Origin: Paracoccaceae bacterium
GTDB lineage: Bacteria; Pseudomonadota; Alphaproteobacteria; Rhodobacterales; Rhodobacteraceae
NCBI GenBank assembly: GCA_902534325.1
Contig: CACAPQ010000025.1
Span: 1-32,906 of the forward strand
Direction: 5' to 3'
Length of the DNA: 32,906 bases
Positions 23,482 through 32,906 of this stretch are shown in pieces (position 1 is the first letter of the stretch; each line of letters opens with the position of its first letter). The translations under genes were made by a program, and so were the position numbers. The notes under the pieces are model-generated. The model was not told where the DNA came from. It saw nothing but the letters and a program-made list of their open reading frames with translations, and made no database searches.

Positions 23482-24789
23482 ATGTTTAAGTGGATCAAAT
23501 CATATATGCCCAAGCGATTATATTTTCGTGCGGCGTTAATTCTGGTTTTTCCGGTAGTTTTTCTACAGTTAATTGTTTCAATCGTCTTTATTCAAAGACA
23601 TTTTGAAGGGGTGACCGTTCAAATGACTCGTACAGTGGCTGCAGAATTTGATTTGATTACTGAGGTAATTGAGAGAGAAGGGGCTGTCGCTGCACAGCAA
23701 ATTGCTCGTTCTTTGGGTATGTCTATGTCAATAGTTGCTCAAGATACACAATTTCTCGAACGCCGAAGAATATACGATCTAACTGGTTTAGTCGTGCGTC
23801 GTGAACTCCTTGCTCTTCCAGAAATATTAACGGTTGATTTGCCGGACAACAGAAAGGTTAATGCGCGGATAAAATCAGGTGAAGAATTTTTTGACATACA
23901 ATTTTCAAGAAGAAGAGTATCAGCATCCAATCCTCATCAACTTATTGTTTACTTGTTAGTTTTTGGGGCATTTTTTACAATTATTGCATTCTTTTACCTG
24001 CGTAACCAACTCCGTCCAATCACTAGATTGGCCGATGCTGCTGAGGCATTTGGCCATGGTGAGAATGTGCCATACGATCCTAGTGGTGCCTTAGAAGTTC
24101 GTGCGGCAGGTCAGGCTTTTTTGGATATGAGAGACCGTATTCAGCGTCATTTAAAGCAAAGAACAATGATCTTATCAGGTGTTAGCCATGATTTGAGAAC
24201 GCCTATTACGAGATTAAAGCTCGGTCTTTCCTTCTTGCCGAAAGAACAAAGGGAGCCTTTGGAAAAAGATGTAGAAGACATGAACCTTCTTTTGAATGAA
24301 TTTTTGGATTTTGCTAAATTTGAAAATGAAACAGACGTAACCGCTGAGAATACAAATCCATCGGTTTTAATCGAAGACCTTATTGAAAACTTTTCTCGTA
24401 CAGATGTAAAAATTGAATCAGTCGGTGAAATACCAAACATATCATTTAAACTAAAGCCTTTCGCCATTAAGAGAGCTCTTGAAAATTTGATTAACAATGC
24501 AAATAGGTATGGTGATCAGATTTTAATTGAAAAGAAAATTGAAGATAATTATTTGATTTTTTCTGTTCATGATGATGGACCGGGCATTGATGAAAGCCAG
24601 CACGATGAAGTTATGCAACCTTTTACTCGTCTTGATCTATCTAGAAATCAGAATAAGGGTTCAGGTGTTGGGCTTGGTCTTCCCATTGCAAAAGAAATTG
24701 CCGAAGGACACGGTGGAATTCTAAAATTATCCAGGAGTTTACTCTTAAATGGTTTGTGCGCTTCTTTAATAATTCCAGTTAATGATTAG
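23482..24789 (+). CDS. EnvZ-like sensor histidine kinase
   Basis: A 435-aa inner-membrane kinase with TM helices at about 17-38 and 154-174, a periplasmic sensor between them, HAMP (about 175-227), HisKA with His236 (SGVSHDLRTP), and HATPase motifs ENLINNANRY (N box), DDGPGID (G1) and GVGLGLPIA (G2). It resembles alphaproteobacterial EnvZ-type kinases. No response regulator gene is adjacent in the window, so the partner is encoded elsewhere. Upstream is a 42-base divergent gap with the MBL gene. Confidence 0.92.
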   Translation: MFKWIKSYMPKRLYFRAALILVFPVVFLQLIVSIVFIQRHFEGVTVQMTRTVAAEFDLITEVIEREGAVAAQQIARSLGMSMSIVAQDTQFLERRRIYDLTGLVVRRELLALPEILTVDLPDNRKVNARIKSGEEFFDIQFSRRRVSASNPHQLIVYLLVFGAFFTIIAFFYLRNQLRPITRLADAAEAFGHGENVPYDPSGALEVRAAGQAFLDMRDRIQRHLKQRTMILSGVSHDLRTPITRLKLGLSFLPKEQREPLEKDVEDMNLLLNEFLDFAKFENETDVTAENTNPSVLIEDLIENFSRTDVKIESVGEIPNISFKLKPFAIKRALENLINNANRYGDQILIEKKIEDNYLIFSVHDDGPGIDESQHDEVMQPFTRLDLSRNQNKGSGVGLGLPIAKEIAEGHGGILKLSRSLLLNGLCASLIIPVND

Positions 24790-24793
24790 GCAG

Positions 24794-24870
24794 TGGTAGG
24801 CCCGGAGGGACTTGAACCCCCAACCAATGCGTTATGAGCGCACTGCTCTAACCAGTTGAGCTACAGGCCC
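24794..24870 (-). tRNA. tRNA with anticodon CAT (probably Ile2, else Met)
   Basis: On the minus strand GGGCCTGTAGCTCAACTGG begins a full cloverleaf with anticodon loop CTCATAA, T-loop TTCAAGT, discriminator A and encoded CCA. The sequence resembles alphaproteobacterial tRNA-Ile2, in which C34 is modified to lysidine. Elongator Met cannot be excluded by eye. Confidence 0.9.
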
Positions 24871-24980
24871 ACTGCAACTGCTTATGCTTGCTAGCATAAC
24901 AACGCCAGAGGTCAAGTGTTTGTCATTGAATATCTTGGGTGCTTAATATAATTGCCCATATCATAAATTGAGGATTTCCA

Positions 24981-26027
24981 ATGGCCGATCAAAATAAAGG
25001 TATGTCTTACTCAGATGCTGGCGTAAATATCAACGCTGGTAATGAATTAGTTAGGCGGATCAAGCCGAGCCTAACAAATACAAACAGACCTGGCACATTA
25101 TCTTCTATAGGCGGGTTTGGAGGATTGTTCGATCTTAAGGCTGCTGGCTTTAAGGATCCAATTCTTGTTGCCGCTACAGATGGGGTCGGCACAAAACTAA
25201 AAATAGCTATAGAGACCAAACAACTCTCAACTATTGGTATTGATTTGGTTGCAATGTGTGTAAATGACTTGGTTTGCCAAGGTGCAGAGCCTCTATTTTT
25301 TTTAGATTATTTTGCAACCGGAAAATTAGTAATTGAACACGCCGAAGAAATTATTAGTGGAATTGCCACTGGTTGCGAAGAGGCTGGATGTGCACTAATC
25401 GGCGGCGAAACTGCCGAGATGCCTGATATGTATAAAGGAAACGACTTCGACCTGGCCGGATTTTCCGTGGGAGCAATGGAAAGAGGGCAAGAGTTGCCTC
25501 GGTTGACACATGATGGAGACATCATATTAGGCTTGAGTTCGAATGGAGTACACTCAAATGGTTACTCTTTAGTGAGAAAGATAATTGAAACTTCGGGCTT
25601 TCAATGGACTGATATAGCCCCATTCGAAGACCAATCCCTAAGTAAGGCTTTTTTAAAACCAACAAAATTGTATGTTAAGCAGTGTTTGAATATTATTGAT
25701 ATCAAAGGAATTAGGGCATTTGCCCATATTACCGGTGGCGGTCTTACGGAGAATATTGTTCGAACTTTAACAAAAGGGCAGGGAATTGAAATTAATCTGT
25801 CCAAATGGGAATTACCTCCAATATTTAAATGGCTTTCAGCAACGGGTGGTGTCGATGATTTGGAAATGCTGAGAACTTTTAATTGTGGTATTGGCATGAC
25901 AATAATTTGTTCACCGTCTTCTCAAGATAGAGTTTTTTCAGTGTTTGAAAAAATGGGGGAAAACCCATTTGTTATAGGCCAGGTTACGAGTAGTGGTGAA
26001 GTTAAATACTCTGGAAATTTTATATGA
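24981..26027 (+). CDS. purM: Phosphoribosylformylglycinamidine cyclo-ligase
   Basis: A 348-aa AIR synthetase that converts FGAM to AIR with ATP in purine synthesis. Typical blocks are [16 protein letters not shown], the glycine-rich ATP-binding loop [36 protein letters not shown] and [18 protein letters not shown] lies a few bases upstream of the ATG. Its stop overlaps purN by four bases (ATGA), giving a coupled pair. The length is normal. Confidence 0.98.
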   Translation: MADQNKGMSYSDAGVNINAGNELVRRIKPSLTNTNRPGTLSSIGGFGGLFDLKAAGFKDPILVAATDGVGTKLKIAIETKQLSTIGIDLVAMCVNDLVCQGAEPLFFLDYFATGKLVIEHAEEIISGIATGCEEAGCALIGGETAEMPDMYKGNDFDLAGFSVGAMERGQELPRLTHDGDIILGLSSNGVHSNGYSLVRKIIETSGFQWTDIAPFEDQSLSKAFLKPTKLYVKQCLNIIDIKGIRAFAHITGGGLTENIVRTLTKGQGIEINLSKWELPPIFKWLSATGGVDDLEMLRTFNCGIGMTIICSPSSQDRVFSVFEKMGENPFVIGQVTSSGEVKYSGNFI

Positions 26028-26626
26028 AACTCTCTGTTGCTATCCTTATATCAGGGAGTGGCTCCAACATGGTGCAATTAGTTAAGTCGATGGGTGATAA
26101 ACATCCGGCTTTCACGAGTGTTGTAATTTCAAATAATTCGGATGCCCTGGGACTTAAAAAAGCGCGGGATCTTGGTGTTCCAACAGAGATAATAGACCCA
26201 GATTTTGTTAAAAAAAATGGTTTAGATTTTGAAACAGAACTAATTGAAATTTTAAAAGACTATAAGGTTGATATAATATGCTTGGCTGGTTTTATGAAAG
26301 TTCTATCCAAGGAATTTATTGATAATTTCAAGGATCGTATTTTGAATATTCACCCCTCTTTATTACCGAAATATAAAGGCCTTAACACGCATGCGAGAGC
26401 ACTCGAGTCAAATGATCTCACTGCTGGGTGTACAGTGCATTTGGTTACCCCTAAGTTAGATGGAGGTCCAGTACTCGCCCAAACCGAAGTTAAAATACAA
26501 AAAAACGAAACTATCGAATCTTTAGCGTCAAAAGTTTTAATTGAAGAACACAAATTATACCCAAAAGTCTTGTTAAATTTTTCAAATCAAATAATAGAAT
26601 CTGTAGGAGCGGATAATTGCACGTGA
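26024..26626 (+). CDS. purN: Phosphoribosylglycinamide formyltransferase
   Basis: A 200-aa GAR transformylase using 10-formyl-tetrahydrofolate. Signatures are [12 protein letters not shown] (phosphate binding), [25 protein letters not shown] (catalytic Asn and His region) and [19 protein letters not shown] with the catalytic Asp. It overlaps purM by four bases, and rnd follows after 31 bases. Confidence 0.97.
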   Translation: MKLSVAILISGSGSNMVQLVKSMGDKHPAFTSVVISNNSDALGLKKARDLGVPTEIIDPDFVKKNGLDFETELIEILKDYKVDIICLAGFMKVLSKEFIDNFKDRILNIHPSLLPKYKGLNTHARALESNDLTAGCTVHLVTPKLDGGPVLAQTEVKIQKNETIESLASKVLIEEHKLYPKVLLNFSNQIIESVGADNCT

Positions 26627-26657
26627 TGCTGTTTTATGATCCAGTTATAGTAAAAAA

Positions 26658-27809
26658 ATGAAAACAATTACAAAGAGTTCCGAGCTCAGCGATTTTTGTG
26701 CTCGTGCGGTAAATGAAAAATATATTACTATTGATACTGAATTTCTTCGTGAGCGAACTTATTTTTCGAAATTGTGCTTAGTACAATTAGCCTTTCCAGG
26801 GGATGAAAATGCTGTCATTGTTGACACTTTAGTAAATGATTTAGACCTGTCACCACTTTATAAAATATTTCAGAATCAAAATATAGTTAAAGTCTTTCAC
26901 GCAGCTAGACAGGATCTGGAAATTTTTTACTTAGATTCCGGTATCTTCCCCTATCCTTTATTTGATACACAAATAGCAGCTATGGTTTGTGGGTTTGGAG
27001 ATCAGGTAGCTTATGAAACACTTGTTCGTAAACTTGCAAAACAGACTTTAGATAAAAGCTCTCGCTTTACTGATTGGTCACGACGACCGTTAACAGATGC
27101 CCAGAAAAGATATGCTCTTGCTGATGTCACTCATTTGCGGGTTATTTACGAAGTTCTTTCTGAACAGCTGATTGAAACTGGGCGTTTAAAGTGGGTTGAT
27201 GAAGAGCTAAAGAACTTAATTTCTTCCGAAACCTATGACCTGGATCCAAAAAACTCATGGCGAAGACTTAAAACGAAATCAAGTTCAAGAAGGTTTTTAG
27301 GTTTGGTTGAATCTTTAGCAGAATTCCGGGAAAATTTTGCCCAATTAAAGAATATACCCAGAAACCGTGTTATTAAAGATGATGCCTTATTAGAGTTAGC
27401 ATCTAATAAGCCCAGAAACTTAGATGAGCTTTCTAAATCAAGATTACTGCTGAGAGAGGCGCGTAAGGGTGAAATCGCATTGGGTTTATTAAGGGCTATT
27501 GAAAAAGGCTTGAATATACCCGAATCGGAACTTCCCGAAAAAAAATATAAAATCGAAAAAATTAATGTAAACAGTGCACTATCAGACCTACTTAGAGTTC
27601 TTCTAAAATCATGTTCAGAGAGCACTGGGGTTGCTAGTAAGTTAATTGCATCAGCAAGTGATTTAGACGCTTTAGCTGCGGGAGATCGCAACATAAGTGC
27701 ATTAAATGGTTGGCGATTTGAGGTTTTTGGGAAACGTGCTTTACAACTTTGCGATGGAAAGATTGGCTTATCTGTCAAAGGTACTAAGGTTAAAACCTTT
27801 CGGTTATAG
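26658..27809 (+). CDS. rnd: Ribonuclease D
   Basis: A 383-aa 3'-5' exoribonuclease that trims tRNA and other RNA precursors. The DEDD nuclease domain shows TIDTEFLRERTY (Asp and Glu), HAARQDLEIFY, and YALADVTHL. HRDC-like helices follow (about 210-285). The order purM-purN-rnd-sufE is known from Rhodobacterales genomes. The product is complete. Confidence 0.95.
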   Translation: MKTITKSSELSDFCARAVNEKYITIDTEFLRERTYFSKLCLVQLAFPGDENAVIVDTLVNDLDLSPLYKIFQNQNIVKVFHAARQDLEIFYLDSGIFPYPLFDTQIAAMVCGFGDQVAYETLVRKLAKQTLDKSSRFTDWSRRPLTDAQKRYALADVTHLRVIYEVLSEQLIETGRLKWVDEELKNLISSETYDLDPKNSWRRLKTKSSSRRFLGLVESLAEFRENFAQLKNIPRNRVIKDDALLELASNKPRNLDELSKSRLLLREARKGEIALGLLRAIEKGLNIPESELPEKKYKIEKINVNSALSDLLRVLLKSCSESTGVASKLIASASDLDALAAGDRNISALNGWRFEVFGKRALQLCDGKIGLSVKGTKVKTFRL

Positions 27810-27871
27810 TAGTATTTTTAATTTAAGCACTAAATTTAGAAAATAAGAAATATTTATTTAAGAGGTTATAA

Positions 27872-28267
27872 TTGACTAATAGTGAGTTTGAACAGATTGT
27901 TGGTGATTTTGAATTTTTGGAAGATTGGGAAGATAAATACAGATACGTAATTGAAGAAGGTAAGAAAATGCCTACGCTAAATGAATCTTTAAAGGTTGAT
28001 AGCAACAAAGTAAACGGATGCGCATCTCAAGTTTGGCTTCATTTTACGGTTTCCGATACTCTATATTTTAATGGAGATAGTGATGCTATCATAGTCAAAG
28101 GGCTTATAGCCATATTACGTAAATTGTACAACGGAACGCCAGTTAACGAAATTAAAAATATAAGTGCATGGGAAAATTTAAAGAGGTTGGGGTTAGATGA
28201 TCATCTATCAACCCAACGATCAAATGGATTAAAAGCAATGGTGGAAAGAATAAACTCTATTAGTTAA
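27872..28267 (+). CDS. sufE: SufE-like sulfur acceptor
   Basis: A 131-aa protein starting at TTG after AAGAGG. SufE accepts persulphide sulphur from SufS for Fe-S cluster building. The acceptor Cys50 is in the diagnostic VNGCASQVWL. Also seen are the N-terminal FEFLEDWEDKYRYVIE and C-terminal LGLDDHLSTQRSNGL. It converges on the corrinoid gene with only three bases between stops. Confidence 0.95.
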   Translation: MTNSEFEQIVGDFEFLEDWEDKYRYVIEEGKKMPTLNESLKVDSNKVNGCASQVWLHFTVSDTLYFNGDSDAIIVKGLIAILRKLYNGTPVNEIKNISAWENLKRLGLDDHLSTQRSNGLKAMVERINSIS

Positions 28268-28270
28268 CTT

Positions 28271-28972
28271 TTAAGCACTCAATTGATTGTGCTTGCGAGC
28301 AACGAATTCTTTTGCTGTTTCCACCGCTACCGCGGCATCTCGACAGTATGCATCAGCGCCTATGGCTTTGCCAAATTCCTCATTTAGTGGAGCACCTCCG
28401 ACGAGAACAATGTATTCATCTCTTATTCCGTTTTCAACCAGTGTATCAATCACAACTTTCATGTAAGGCATTGTTGTGGTTAACAAAGCAGACATGCCCA
28501 ATATATCGGGCTGTTCTTTCTCCAACGCTTCTAAATAATTTTCCACAGGGTTGTTTATACCTAAATCCACGACCTCAAAGCCAGCACCTTCCATCATCAT
28601 AGAAACTAAATTTTTTCCAATATCGTGGATATCACCCTTTACCGTTCCAATTACCATTTTGCCTACTCTTGGGGCTCCAGTTTCCGCAAGCAAAGGTTTT
28701 AATATTGCCATCCCCCCCTTCATTGCGTTCGCAGCGAGCAAAACCTCAGGTACAAATAAAATACCATCTCTAAAGTCCTTTCCAACGATTGTCATTCCAC
28801 CTACTAATGCCTCTGTAAGTATGTTGTAAGGGGCCCACTTTCTCTCTAACAGAATATTAACACTTTCCTCGATCTCCTCTTTAAGCCCGTCATAGAGGTC
28901 ATCAAACATTTGCTGGACAAGCTCGTCATCGTCTAGTTCTGATAAAATTATTTCGTCTTCATCATCGGGCAT
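28271..28972 (-). CDS. Corrinoid (B12-binding) methyl-carrier protein
   Basis: A 233-aa protein with a helical cap domain (about 20-95) and a Rossmann-type B12-binding domain. The cobalt-ligand motif DxHxxG is GDIHDIGK (Asp114, His116, Gly119), and the ribose/tail-binding GMSALLTTTM and VGGAP are present. It resembles MtbC/MtgC-type methyl carriers. The homocysteine methyltransferase gene lies upstream on the same strand, 193 bases away, so a corrinoid methyl transfer to homocysteine is the likely role. The UroD-family enzyme at 2322 could be a third component. Confidence 0.9.
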   Translation of the reverse strand: MPDDEDEIILSELDDDELVQQMFDDLYDGLKEEIEESVNILLERKWAPYNILTEALVGGMTIVGKDFRDGILFVPEVLLAANAMKGGMAILKPLLAETGAPRVGKMVIGTVKGDIHDIGKNLVSMMMEGAGFEVVDLGINNPVENYLEALEKEQPDILGMSALLTTTMPYMKVVIDTLVENGIRDEYIVLVGGAPLNEEFGKAIGADAYCRDAAVAVETAKEFVARKHNQLSA

Positions 28973-29165
28973 GCGAACAACCTTTCTAAAAAACCAAATC
29001 AGGTATACGAGCTTTTATTTTTTTATTTTCTATTTTTTAATGAAATCTAGCAGTCATTTTACGACATTGGGCATTTTAAAGCCGACTAAATATGCAAAAC
29101 TAAATATTATTTTTGATTTTAAATATCAATAAAATCCGAGGTTTATGCAAGTTAACTAATAAATA

Positions 29166-30170
29166 CTATACTCTACGAGCCCTTCTTCTAGATGTATGCT
29201 TTTTTGTTTCATTTCTAATTTGGCTTGAAAAAGGCCCAATTTCTAATTCTACCTGTTCTAATGACGGAATTGCCCCCAAAACTTCACTTTCGAGGGCAGA
29301 CCGCATTGAAACTAAGTGTTCAGTTTTAGTTCCACAACAGCCACCAATTATTTTGGCTCCGCTATTTCGGGCCATAATTGCGTATTTTGCCATCAACTCA
29401 GGAGTACCATCATAATGAATTTGACCATCTATATATTTTGGAATTCCCGCATTACCTTTTGCAATTAATATGCTTTTTGGAGAACATTTTGCAAAGTCTT
29501 GGACAGTTCTAAGTAAATCTGAGGCACCGGTACCACAGTTAGCGCCGAAAGCAATTGGTTTATTTGGAATAGAGGAAATTAAATCCACCATTGCGGCTGG
29601 ACTGGTTCCCATCATTGTCCGTCCCGCTGTATCAAAGCTCATTGCTCCTACCCAAGGAAGCTGAACATGCGAAAAAGCCTCAGCGGCTGCTTTAAATTCT
29701 TCTGGCGCTGAAATAGTTTCCAACCAGAGAAGATCTGCACCTCCCTCTTTAAGACCCTGAGCCTGTTCATGAAATACTTCGACAGCTAATTCATGCGAGA
29801 GATTCCCAATAGGCTGCATAATTTCACCAGTTGGGCCAACTGAACCAGCAACAAAAACTAACTTATTGTGAGAATCTGCAACCTCACGAGCAATTTCAGC
29901 AGATATTCTAGACAATTTAAAGGCTTTGTTTCCAGAACCGTGGAGTTTCAGTCTGAGTGCATTACTCCCAAAACTATTTGTTAAAAATATATCACTCCCA
30001 GCATCAACGGCATTTTTGTAAAGTTTGACTATTTTTTCTGGATAATTTTCATTCCAAAGCTCAGGCGCATCGCCGGACATTAAACCCATATCAAAAAGAT
30101 TAGTCCCGGTGGCGCCATCTGCAAGAAGCCATTCAACGGAATTTATTATTTGTAGTAACTTCGACGTCAT
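29166..30170 (-). CDS. Homocysteine S-methyltransferase (BHMT-like)
   Basis: A 334-aa Pfam S-methyl_trans protein. The N-terminus LLADGATGTNLFDMGL is typical, and zinc ligands are Cys212 (GANCGTG) and Cys278/Cys279 (IIGGCCGT). Family members transfer a methyl group to homocysteine to make methionine. It is co-oriented with the corrinoid protein, so the donor may be methyl-corrinoid rather than betaine. The C-terminus is short and basic (KKHTSRRRARRV). It is divergent from purC. Confidence 0.9.
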   Translation of the reverse strand: MTSKLLQIINSVEWLLADGATGTNLFDMGLMSGDAPELWNENYPEKIVKLYKNAVDAGSDIFLTNSFGSNALRLKLHGSGNKAFKLSRISAEIAREVADSHNKLVFVAGSVGPTGEIMQPIGNLSHELAVEVFHEQAQGLKEGGADLLWLETISAPEEFKAAAEAFSHVQLPWVGAMSFDTAGRTMMGTSPAAMVDLISSIPNKPIAFGANCGTGASDLLRTVQDFAKCSPKSILIAKGNAGIPKYIDGQIHYDGTPELMAKYAIMARNSGAKIIGGCCGTKTEHLVSMRSALESEVLGAIPSLEQVELEIGPFSSQIRNETKKHTSRRRARRV

Positions 30171-30358
30171 TTCACACCTTTTATTTAGGCTTTAATTTCC
30201 ATAATAAATAATAATTAACTTACGAATAAATTTCATTTTCATTATGAAGTATCCGACTTAATAATTCTTTAAGTTTTTCGCTTATAACAACTTGCCCAGC
30301 CAATTTCTTTCGCTTAATAGAGCATAAAAGAACTAAAATTCATAATGGATTTATACTA

Positions 30359-31117
30359 ATGGCTCGTCGTGCAAAAATTTATGAAGGTAAAGCAAAAATT
30401 TTATATGAAGGGCCTGAACCGGGAACGGTTGTTCAATATTTTAAAGATGATGCCACAGCCTTTAATGCTGAAAAGAAAGAAGTAATTGAGGGTAAAGGCG
30501 TTTTAAATAACCGTTTATCTGAATATTTCATGTCTGGATTGAATAATATTGGAGTTCCAACTCACTTTATTAAGCGTTTAAACATGCGAGAACAGCTTGT
30601 TCGTAGTTGTGAAATAATTCCTCTCGAGGTCGTTGTAAGAAACTACGCCGCGGGTTCGATGTCAAAAAGGTTAGGCATAGAGGAAGGCACTCAATTACCT
30701 CGTCCAGTAGTCGAATATTATTATAAGAATGATAGTCTTGGAGATCCAATAGTATCCGAGGAACATATAGCAGCTTTCAACTGGGCATCTTCGCAAGATA
30801 TGGATGATATTCTAGGTTTAGCTTTGAGAGTAAATGATTTTTTATCTGGAATAATGTTTAGTGTTGGAATCAAACTAGTTGATTTCAAAATTGAAATTGG
30901 TCGTTTTTTTGAAGGAGAGTATCAAAGACTTTTAATTGCCGATGAAATTAGCCCAGATAGTTGCCGCTTATGGGACATTAAAAGTGGAGAAAAACTCGAC
31001 AAGGACGTTTTTAGACGTGATTTAGGCAGCCTAACAGATGCTTATACGGAGGTTGCAAACAGGTTGGGACTACTACCAAAATCTAACTCTCAAATCAAAC
31101 CCACCCTGGTTAGATAG
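30359..31117 (+). CDS. purC: SAICAR synthase
   Basis: A 252-aa phosphoribosylaminoimidazole-succinocarboxamide synthase, which joins CAIR and aspartate. It has the short bacterial type N-terminus [54 protein letters not shown] and the ATP-site Asp region [15 protein letters not shown]. purS and purQ follow on the same strand with 35- and 0-base gaps. The length is normal. Confidence 0.97.
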   Translation: MARRAKIYEGKAKILYEGPEPGTVVQYFKDDATAFNAEKKEVIEGKGVLNNRLSEYFMSGLNNIGVPTHFIKRLNMREQLVRSCEIIPLEVVVRNYAAGSMSKRLGIEEGTQLPRPVVEYYYKNDSLGDPIVSEEHIAAFNWASSQDMDDILGLALRVNDFLSGIMFSVGIKLVDFKIEIGRFFEGEYQRLLIADEISPDSCRLWDIKSGEKLDKDVFRRDLGSLTDAYTEVANRLGLLPKSNSQIKPTLVR

Positions 31118-31152
31118 GCATAACGAATTTTTCAGAACAAAGGATATTAATA

Positions 31153-31392
31153 ATGAAAGCTAGGGTTACAGTAATGCTAAAGGAGGGAGTTCTTGACCCA
31201 CAAGGCGAGGCTGTAAAACACGCACTAAATTCTCTTAAATACAATAAAGTTAAATCGGTCCGTCAAGGAAAGGTTATAGAAATAGGTATAGATGAGATCT
31301 CAGAGGAAAGAGCAAATAAAAGTATCCGAGAAATGTGTGAAAAATTATTAGCAAATACTGTTATAGAAAGTTATGAAATAGAGATTATTTAA
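31153..31392 (+). CDS. purS: FGAM synthase subunit PurS
   Basis: A 79-aa subunit of the three-part phosphoribosylformylglycinamidine synthase. It starts MKARVTVMLKEGVLDPQGEA and has the usual MCEKLLANTVIESYEIEI end. Its stop shares a base with the purQ ATG (TAATG). PurL, the catalytic subunit, is not in the window. Confidence 0.97.
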   Translation: MKARVTVMLKEGVLDPQGEAVKHALNSLKYNKVKSVRQGKVIEIGIDEISEERANKSIREMCEKLLANTVIESYEIEII

Positions 31393-32051
31393 TGCGTGCA
31401 GCAGTTATTATTTTTCCTGGTTCAAATTGTGATCGAGATTTGCTATCTGCCCTTCGTTTTGCCGGTCATGAAACAATTTCAATTTGGCACAAAGAAACAG
31501 AATTACCGAAAAATATTGACCTCATTGCAATTCCTGGAGGGTTTTCTTTCGGGGATTATCTTAGATGCGGAGCTATTGCTGCCAAGTCACCCATTTTCAA
31601 AGAGGTGATTAAGCATATTGACCGTGGAGGTTATGCATTAGGAATTTGTAACGGATTTCAGATCCTTACCGAAGCAGGTATTTTGCCAGGAATTCTTCAG
31701 CAAAATGTTGGTACTAAGTTTATTTCAAAAGCAATTGATCTGCGCGTTAACAATACATCAAGTACTTTTACTCATAATTATTCATCTAACTATATTATCT
31801 CTATACCTATCGCACATCACGAAGGAAATTATTTTGCATCAGCGGATGATTTAAAGAAGCTCCATGACAGAAATTGTATAGCTTTTGAGTATTTAGATAA
31901 TCCCAATGGGGCTTCTGACAATATTGCTGGTATTTTATCGGAAAATCATCGTGTTCTAGGGATGATGCCTCATCCTGAACGCCATATTGAGAATGCTCAT
32001 GGATGCCAAGATGGCTATCCGTTCTTTGAAGGATTACTTGCTACAAGTTAA
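31392..32051 (+). CDS. purQ: FGAM synthase glutaminase subunit PurQ
   Basis: A 219-aa class I glutamine amidotransferase that supplies ammonia to PurL. The nucleophile Cys86 is in YALGICNGFQIL, and the His-Glu pair is in MMPHPERHIE near the C-terminus. The oxyanion block IPGGFSFGDYLRCGAIA is complete. It overlaps purS by one base. Confidence 0.97.
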   Translation: MRAAVIIFPGSNCDRDLLSALRFAGHETISIWHKETELPKNIDLIAIPGGFSFGDYLRCGAIAAKSPIFKEVIKHIDRGGYALGICNGFQILTEAGILPGILQQNVGTKFISKAIDLRVNNTSSTFTHNYSSNYIISIPIAHHEGNYFASADDLKKLHDRNCIAFEYLDNPNGASDNIAGILSENHRVLGMMPHPERHIENAHGCQDGYPFFEGLLATS

Positions 32052-32091
32052 ACTCCTTAACAGATAGAAAAATTTAAGCCATATTATATTT

Positions 32092-32906
32092 ATGGATAAC
32101 CAGCAATTTACCGATGTGATTAAAAGAAAGAACAGATCACCATCAAAGATTATAACTAAATCAAGAATATTTTTTCTTTCATTTCTTATTATTACACTTA
32201 CGGTTCTATTTATAACAAATTCATTTTTTACTTCGAGATTCAGCGAGGTTATTAAGCGTCAGGGACAGTTAAATTTAACAAAAAATACAAATAATGTACT
32301 GAGTGAATTACAAAAAAACTCGATTATTCCTCAACTTTTGGTAAACGATCAGGAAATCACAAAAGCTTTAATTTCTCAAGACTTTTCCCTTTTATCAGAT
32401 AGGTTTTCCCGTTTTATAAATGACATTTCTATCGCTTCGATATCCCTTTTGGATAAAAATGGAAGTCTGGTTGCCTTCAGTGCCAAGGAAAATTTCCAAA
32501 AAAAAATTTCTTATAAACGTTTTTCTAATGATGCCAGCGGTGCATTAGAAACAGCTATGAGTGTTTCTAGAAAAGAGGGTAATGAGTTTGGTTTTTTTTA
32601 TTCTCGACCAGTAGAATATAGAGGTAACTTTATTGGAGTGATATTAATTGAAGTTGACCTTAAAAAATTTGAAAATGCTTGGACGAAAAATGGAGATACT
32701 ATTATAATAACTGACAGTTCCGGTATAATAATTCTGTCAACAGAACCTAGTTGGAAGGGATTGAACGAGGAACAAGCATTTCAAATCAAAACACCTGAGA
32801 ATACTTTAAAGCGTGCTTACAATGTAACAGCTCAGTGGACCAATTTAAAAGAAGAGGGTGCGTATCTGAATGCTCAATCTGCAATACGTTTTAACGAAAA
32901 TATACC
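32092..32906 (+). CDS. dctB: DctB-like sensor kinase, N-terminal part (cut by window edge)
   Basis: The ATG opens a frame of 271 codons running off the right edge. The part seen has one TM helix (about 26-47) and a periplasmic double-PAS sensor. Family features are SASISLLDKNGSLVAFS-like and EFGFFYSRPVEYRGNFIGVI, then TDSSGIIILSTEPSW. These match C4-dicarboxylate sensor kinases of the DctB type. The second TM helix and kinase domains lie outside the window, so the assignment rests on the sensor pattern alone. Confidence 0.7.
   Translation, partial: MDNQQFTDVIKRKNRSPSKIITKSRIFFLSFLIITLTVLFITNSFFTSRFSEVIKRQGQLNLTKNTNNVLSELQKNSIIPQLLVNDQEITKALISQDFSLLSDRFSRFINDISIASISLLDKNGSLVAFSAKENFQKKISYKRFSNDASGALETAMSVSRKEGNEFGFFYSRPVEYRGNFIGVILIEVDLKKFENAWTKNGDTIIITDSSGIIILSTEPSWKGLNEEQAFQIKTPENTLKRAYNVTAQWTNLKEEGAYLNAQSAIRFNENI

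Noticed and set aside
27233-27778. 181-codon minus-strand ORF
   Set aside because: Antisense shadow of ribonuclease D, whose DEDD motifs are clear.
1-32906. CRISPR array or insertion sequence
   Set aside because: No regularly spaced repeats and no transposase-like ORF with terminal inverted repeats were seen on either strand.

Overview
The window looks like chromosome from an AT-rich marine alphaproteobacterium, most plausibly a low-GC Rhodobacterales/roseobacter relative. The reasons are the purM-purN-rnd-sufE order, a small corrinoid protein beside a homocysteine methyltransferase and purC-purS-purQ, a DctB-like sensor kinase, and COG3904-type periplasmic ClpP-like proteins. The taxon is inferred from gene content, not from a marker gene.

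Layout. (1) 1-1882: the N-terminal part of a secreted PA14/Ig-like autotransporter on the minus strand, cut by the window edge. (2) 2251-3620: a cobamide methyltransferase (UroD family) gene lying between two partial copies of the tRNA-Asn 3' end with its terminator. (3) 3567-22446: an integrated island of about 18.8 kb, bounded by an exact 54-bp direct repeat that is the 3' part of tRNA-Asn(GTT). The complete tRNA is at the right end (22395-22469). A P4-type tyrosine integrase sits just inside the left end. (4) 22470-32906: core chromosome with an MBL-fold hydrolase, an EnvZ-like kinase, a tRNA with anticodon CAT, purM-purN, rnd, sufE, corrinoid protein, homocysteine methyltransferase, purC-purS-purQ and the start of a DctB-like kinase.

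The island has a recombination/replication half (integrase, GGKREGAGR protein, AlpA-like regulator, 111-aa protein, TOPRIM/RecA-like primase-helicase, iteron-like repeats) and a cargo half dominated by exported or membrane proteins. No capsid, terminase or conjugation gene is seen, so it resembles a self-excising, possibly self-replicating satellite or island that depends on another element for transfer.

The cargo centrepiece is a tightly coupled plus-strand operon, 13802-20821. Its core is four genes: a four-TM coiled-coil protein, a membrane-anchored vWA-like protein, a MotA/ZorA-like multi-TM protein with a long coiled-coil tail, and a MotB/ZorB-like protein with one TM helix and an OmpA peptidoglycan-binding domain. 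A small two-TM protein, a secreted protein, a secreted MORN-repeat protein and a 48-aa membrane protein follow. The core looks like an ion-driven envelope machine related in architecture to Zorya, but without the Zorya helicase or nuclease genes. It is the best candidate for an undescribed system, probably anti-phage or envelope-targeted. Around it on the minus strand lie a secreted nuclease overlapping a D,D-carboxypeptidase homologue that has lost both catalytic serines, and two periplasmic ClpP-like proteins.
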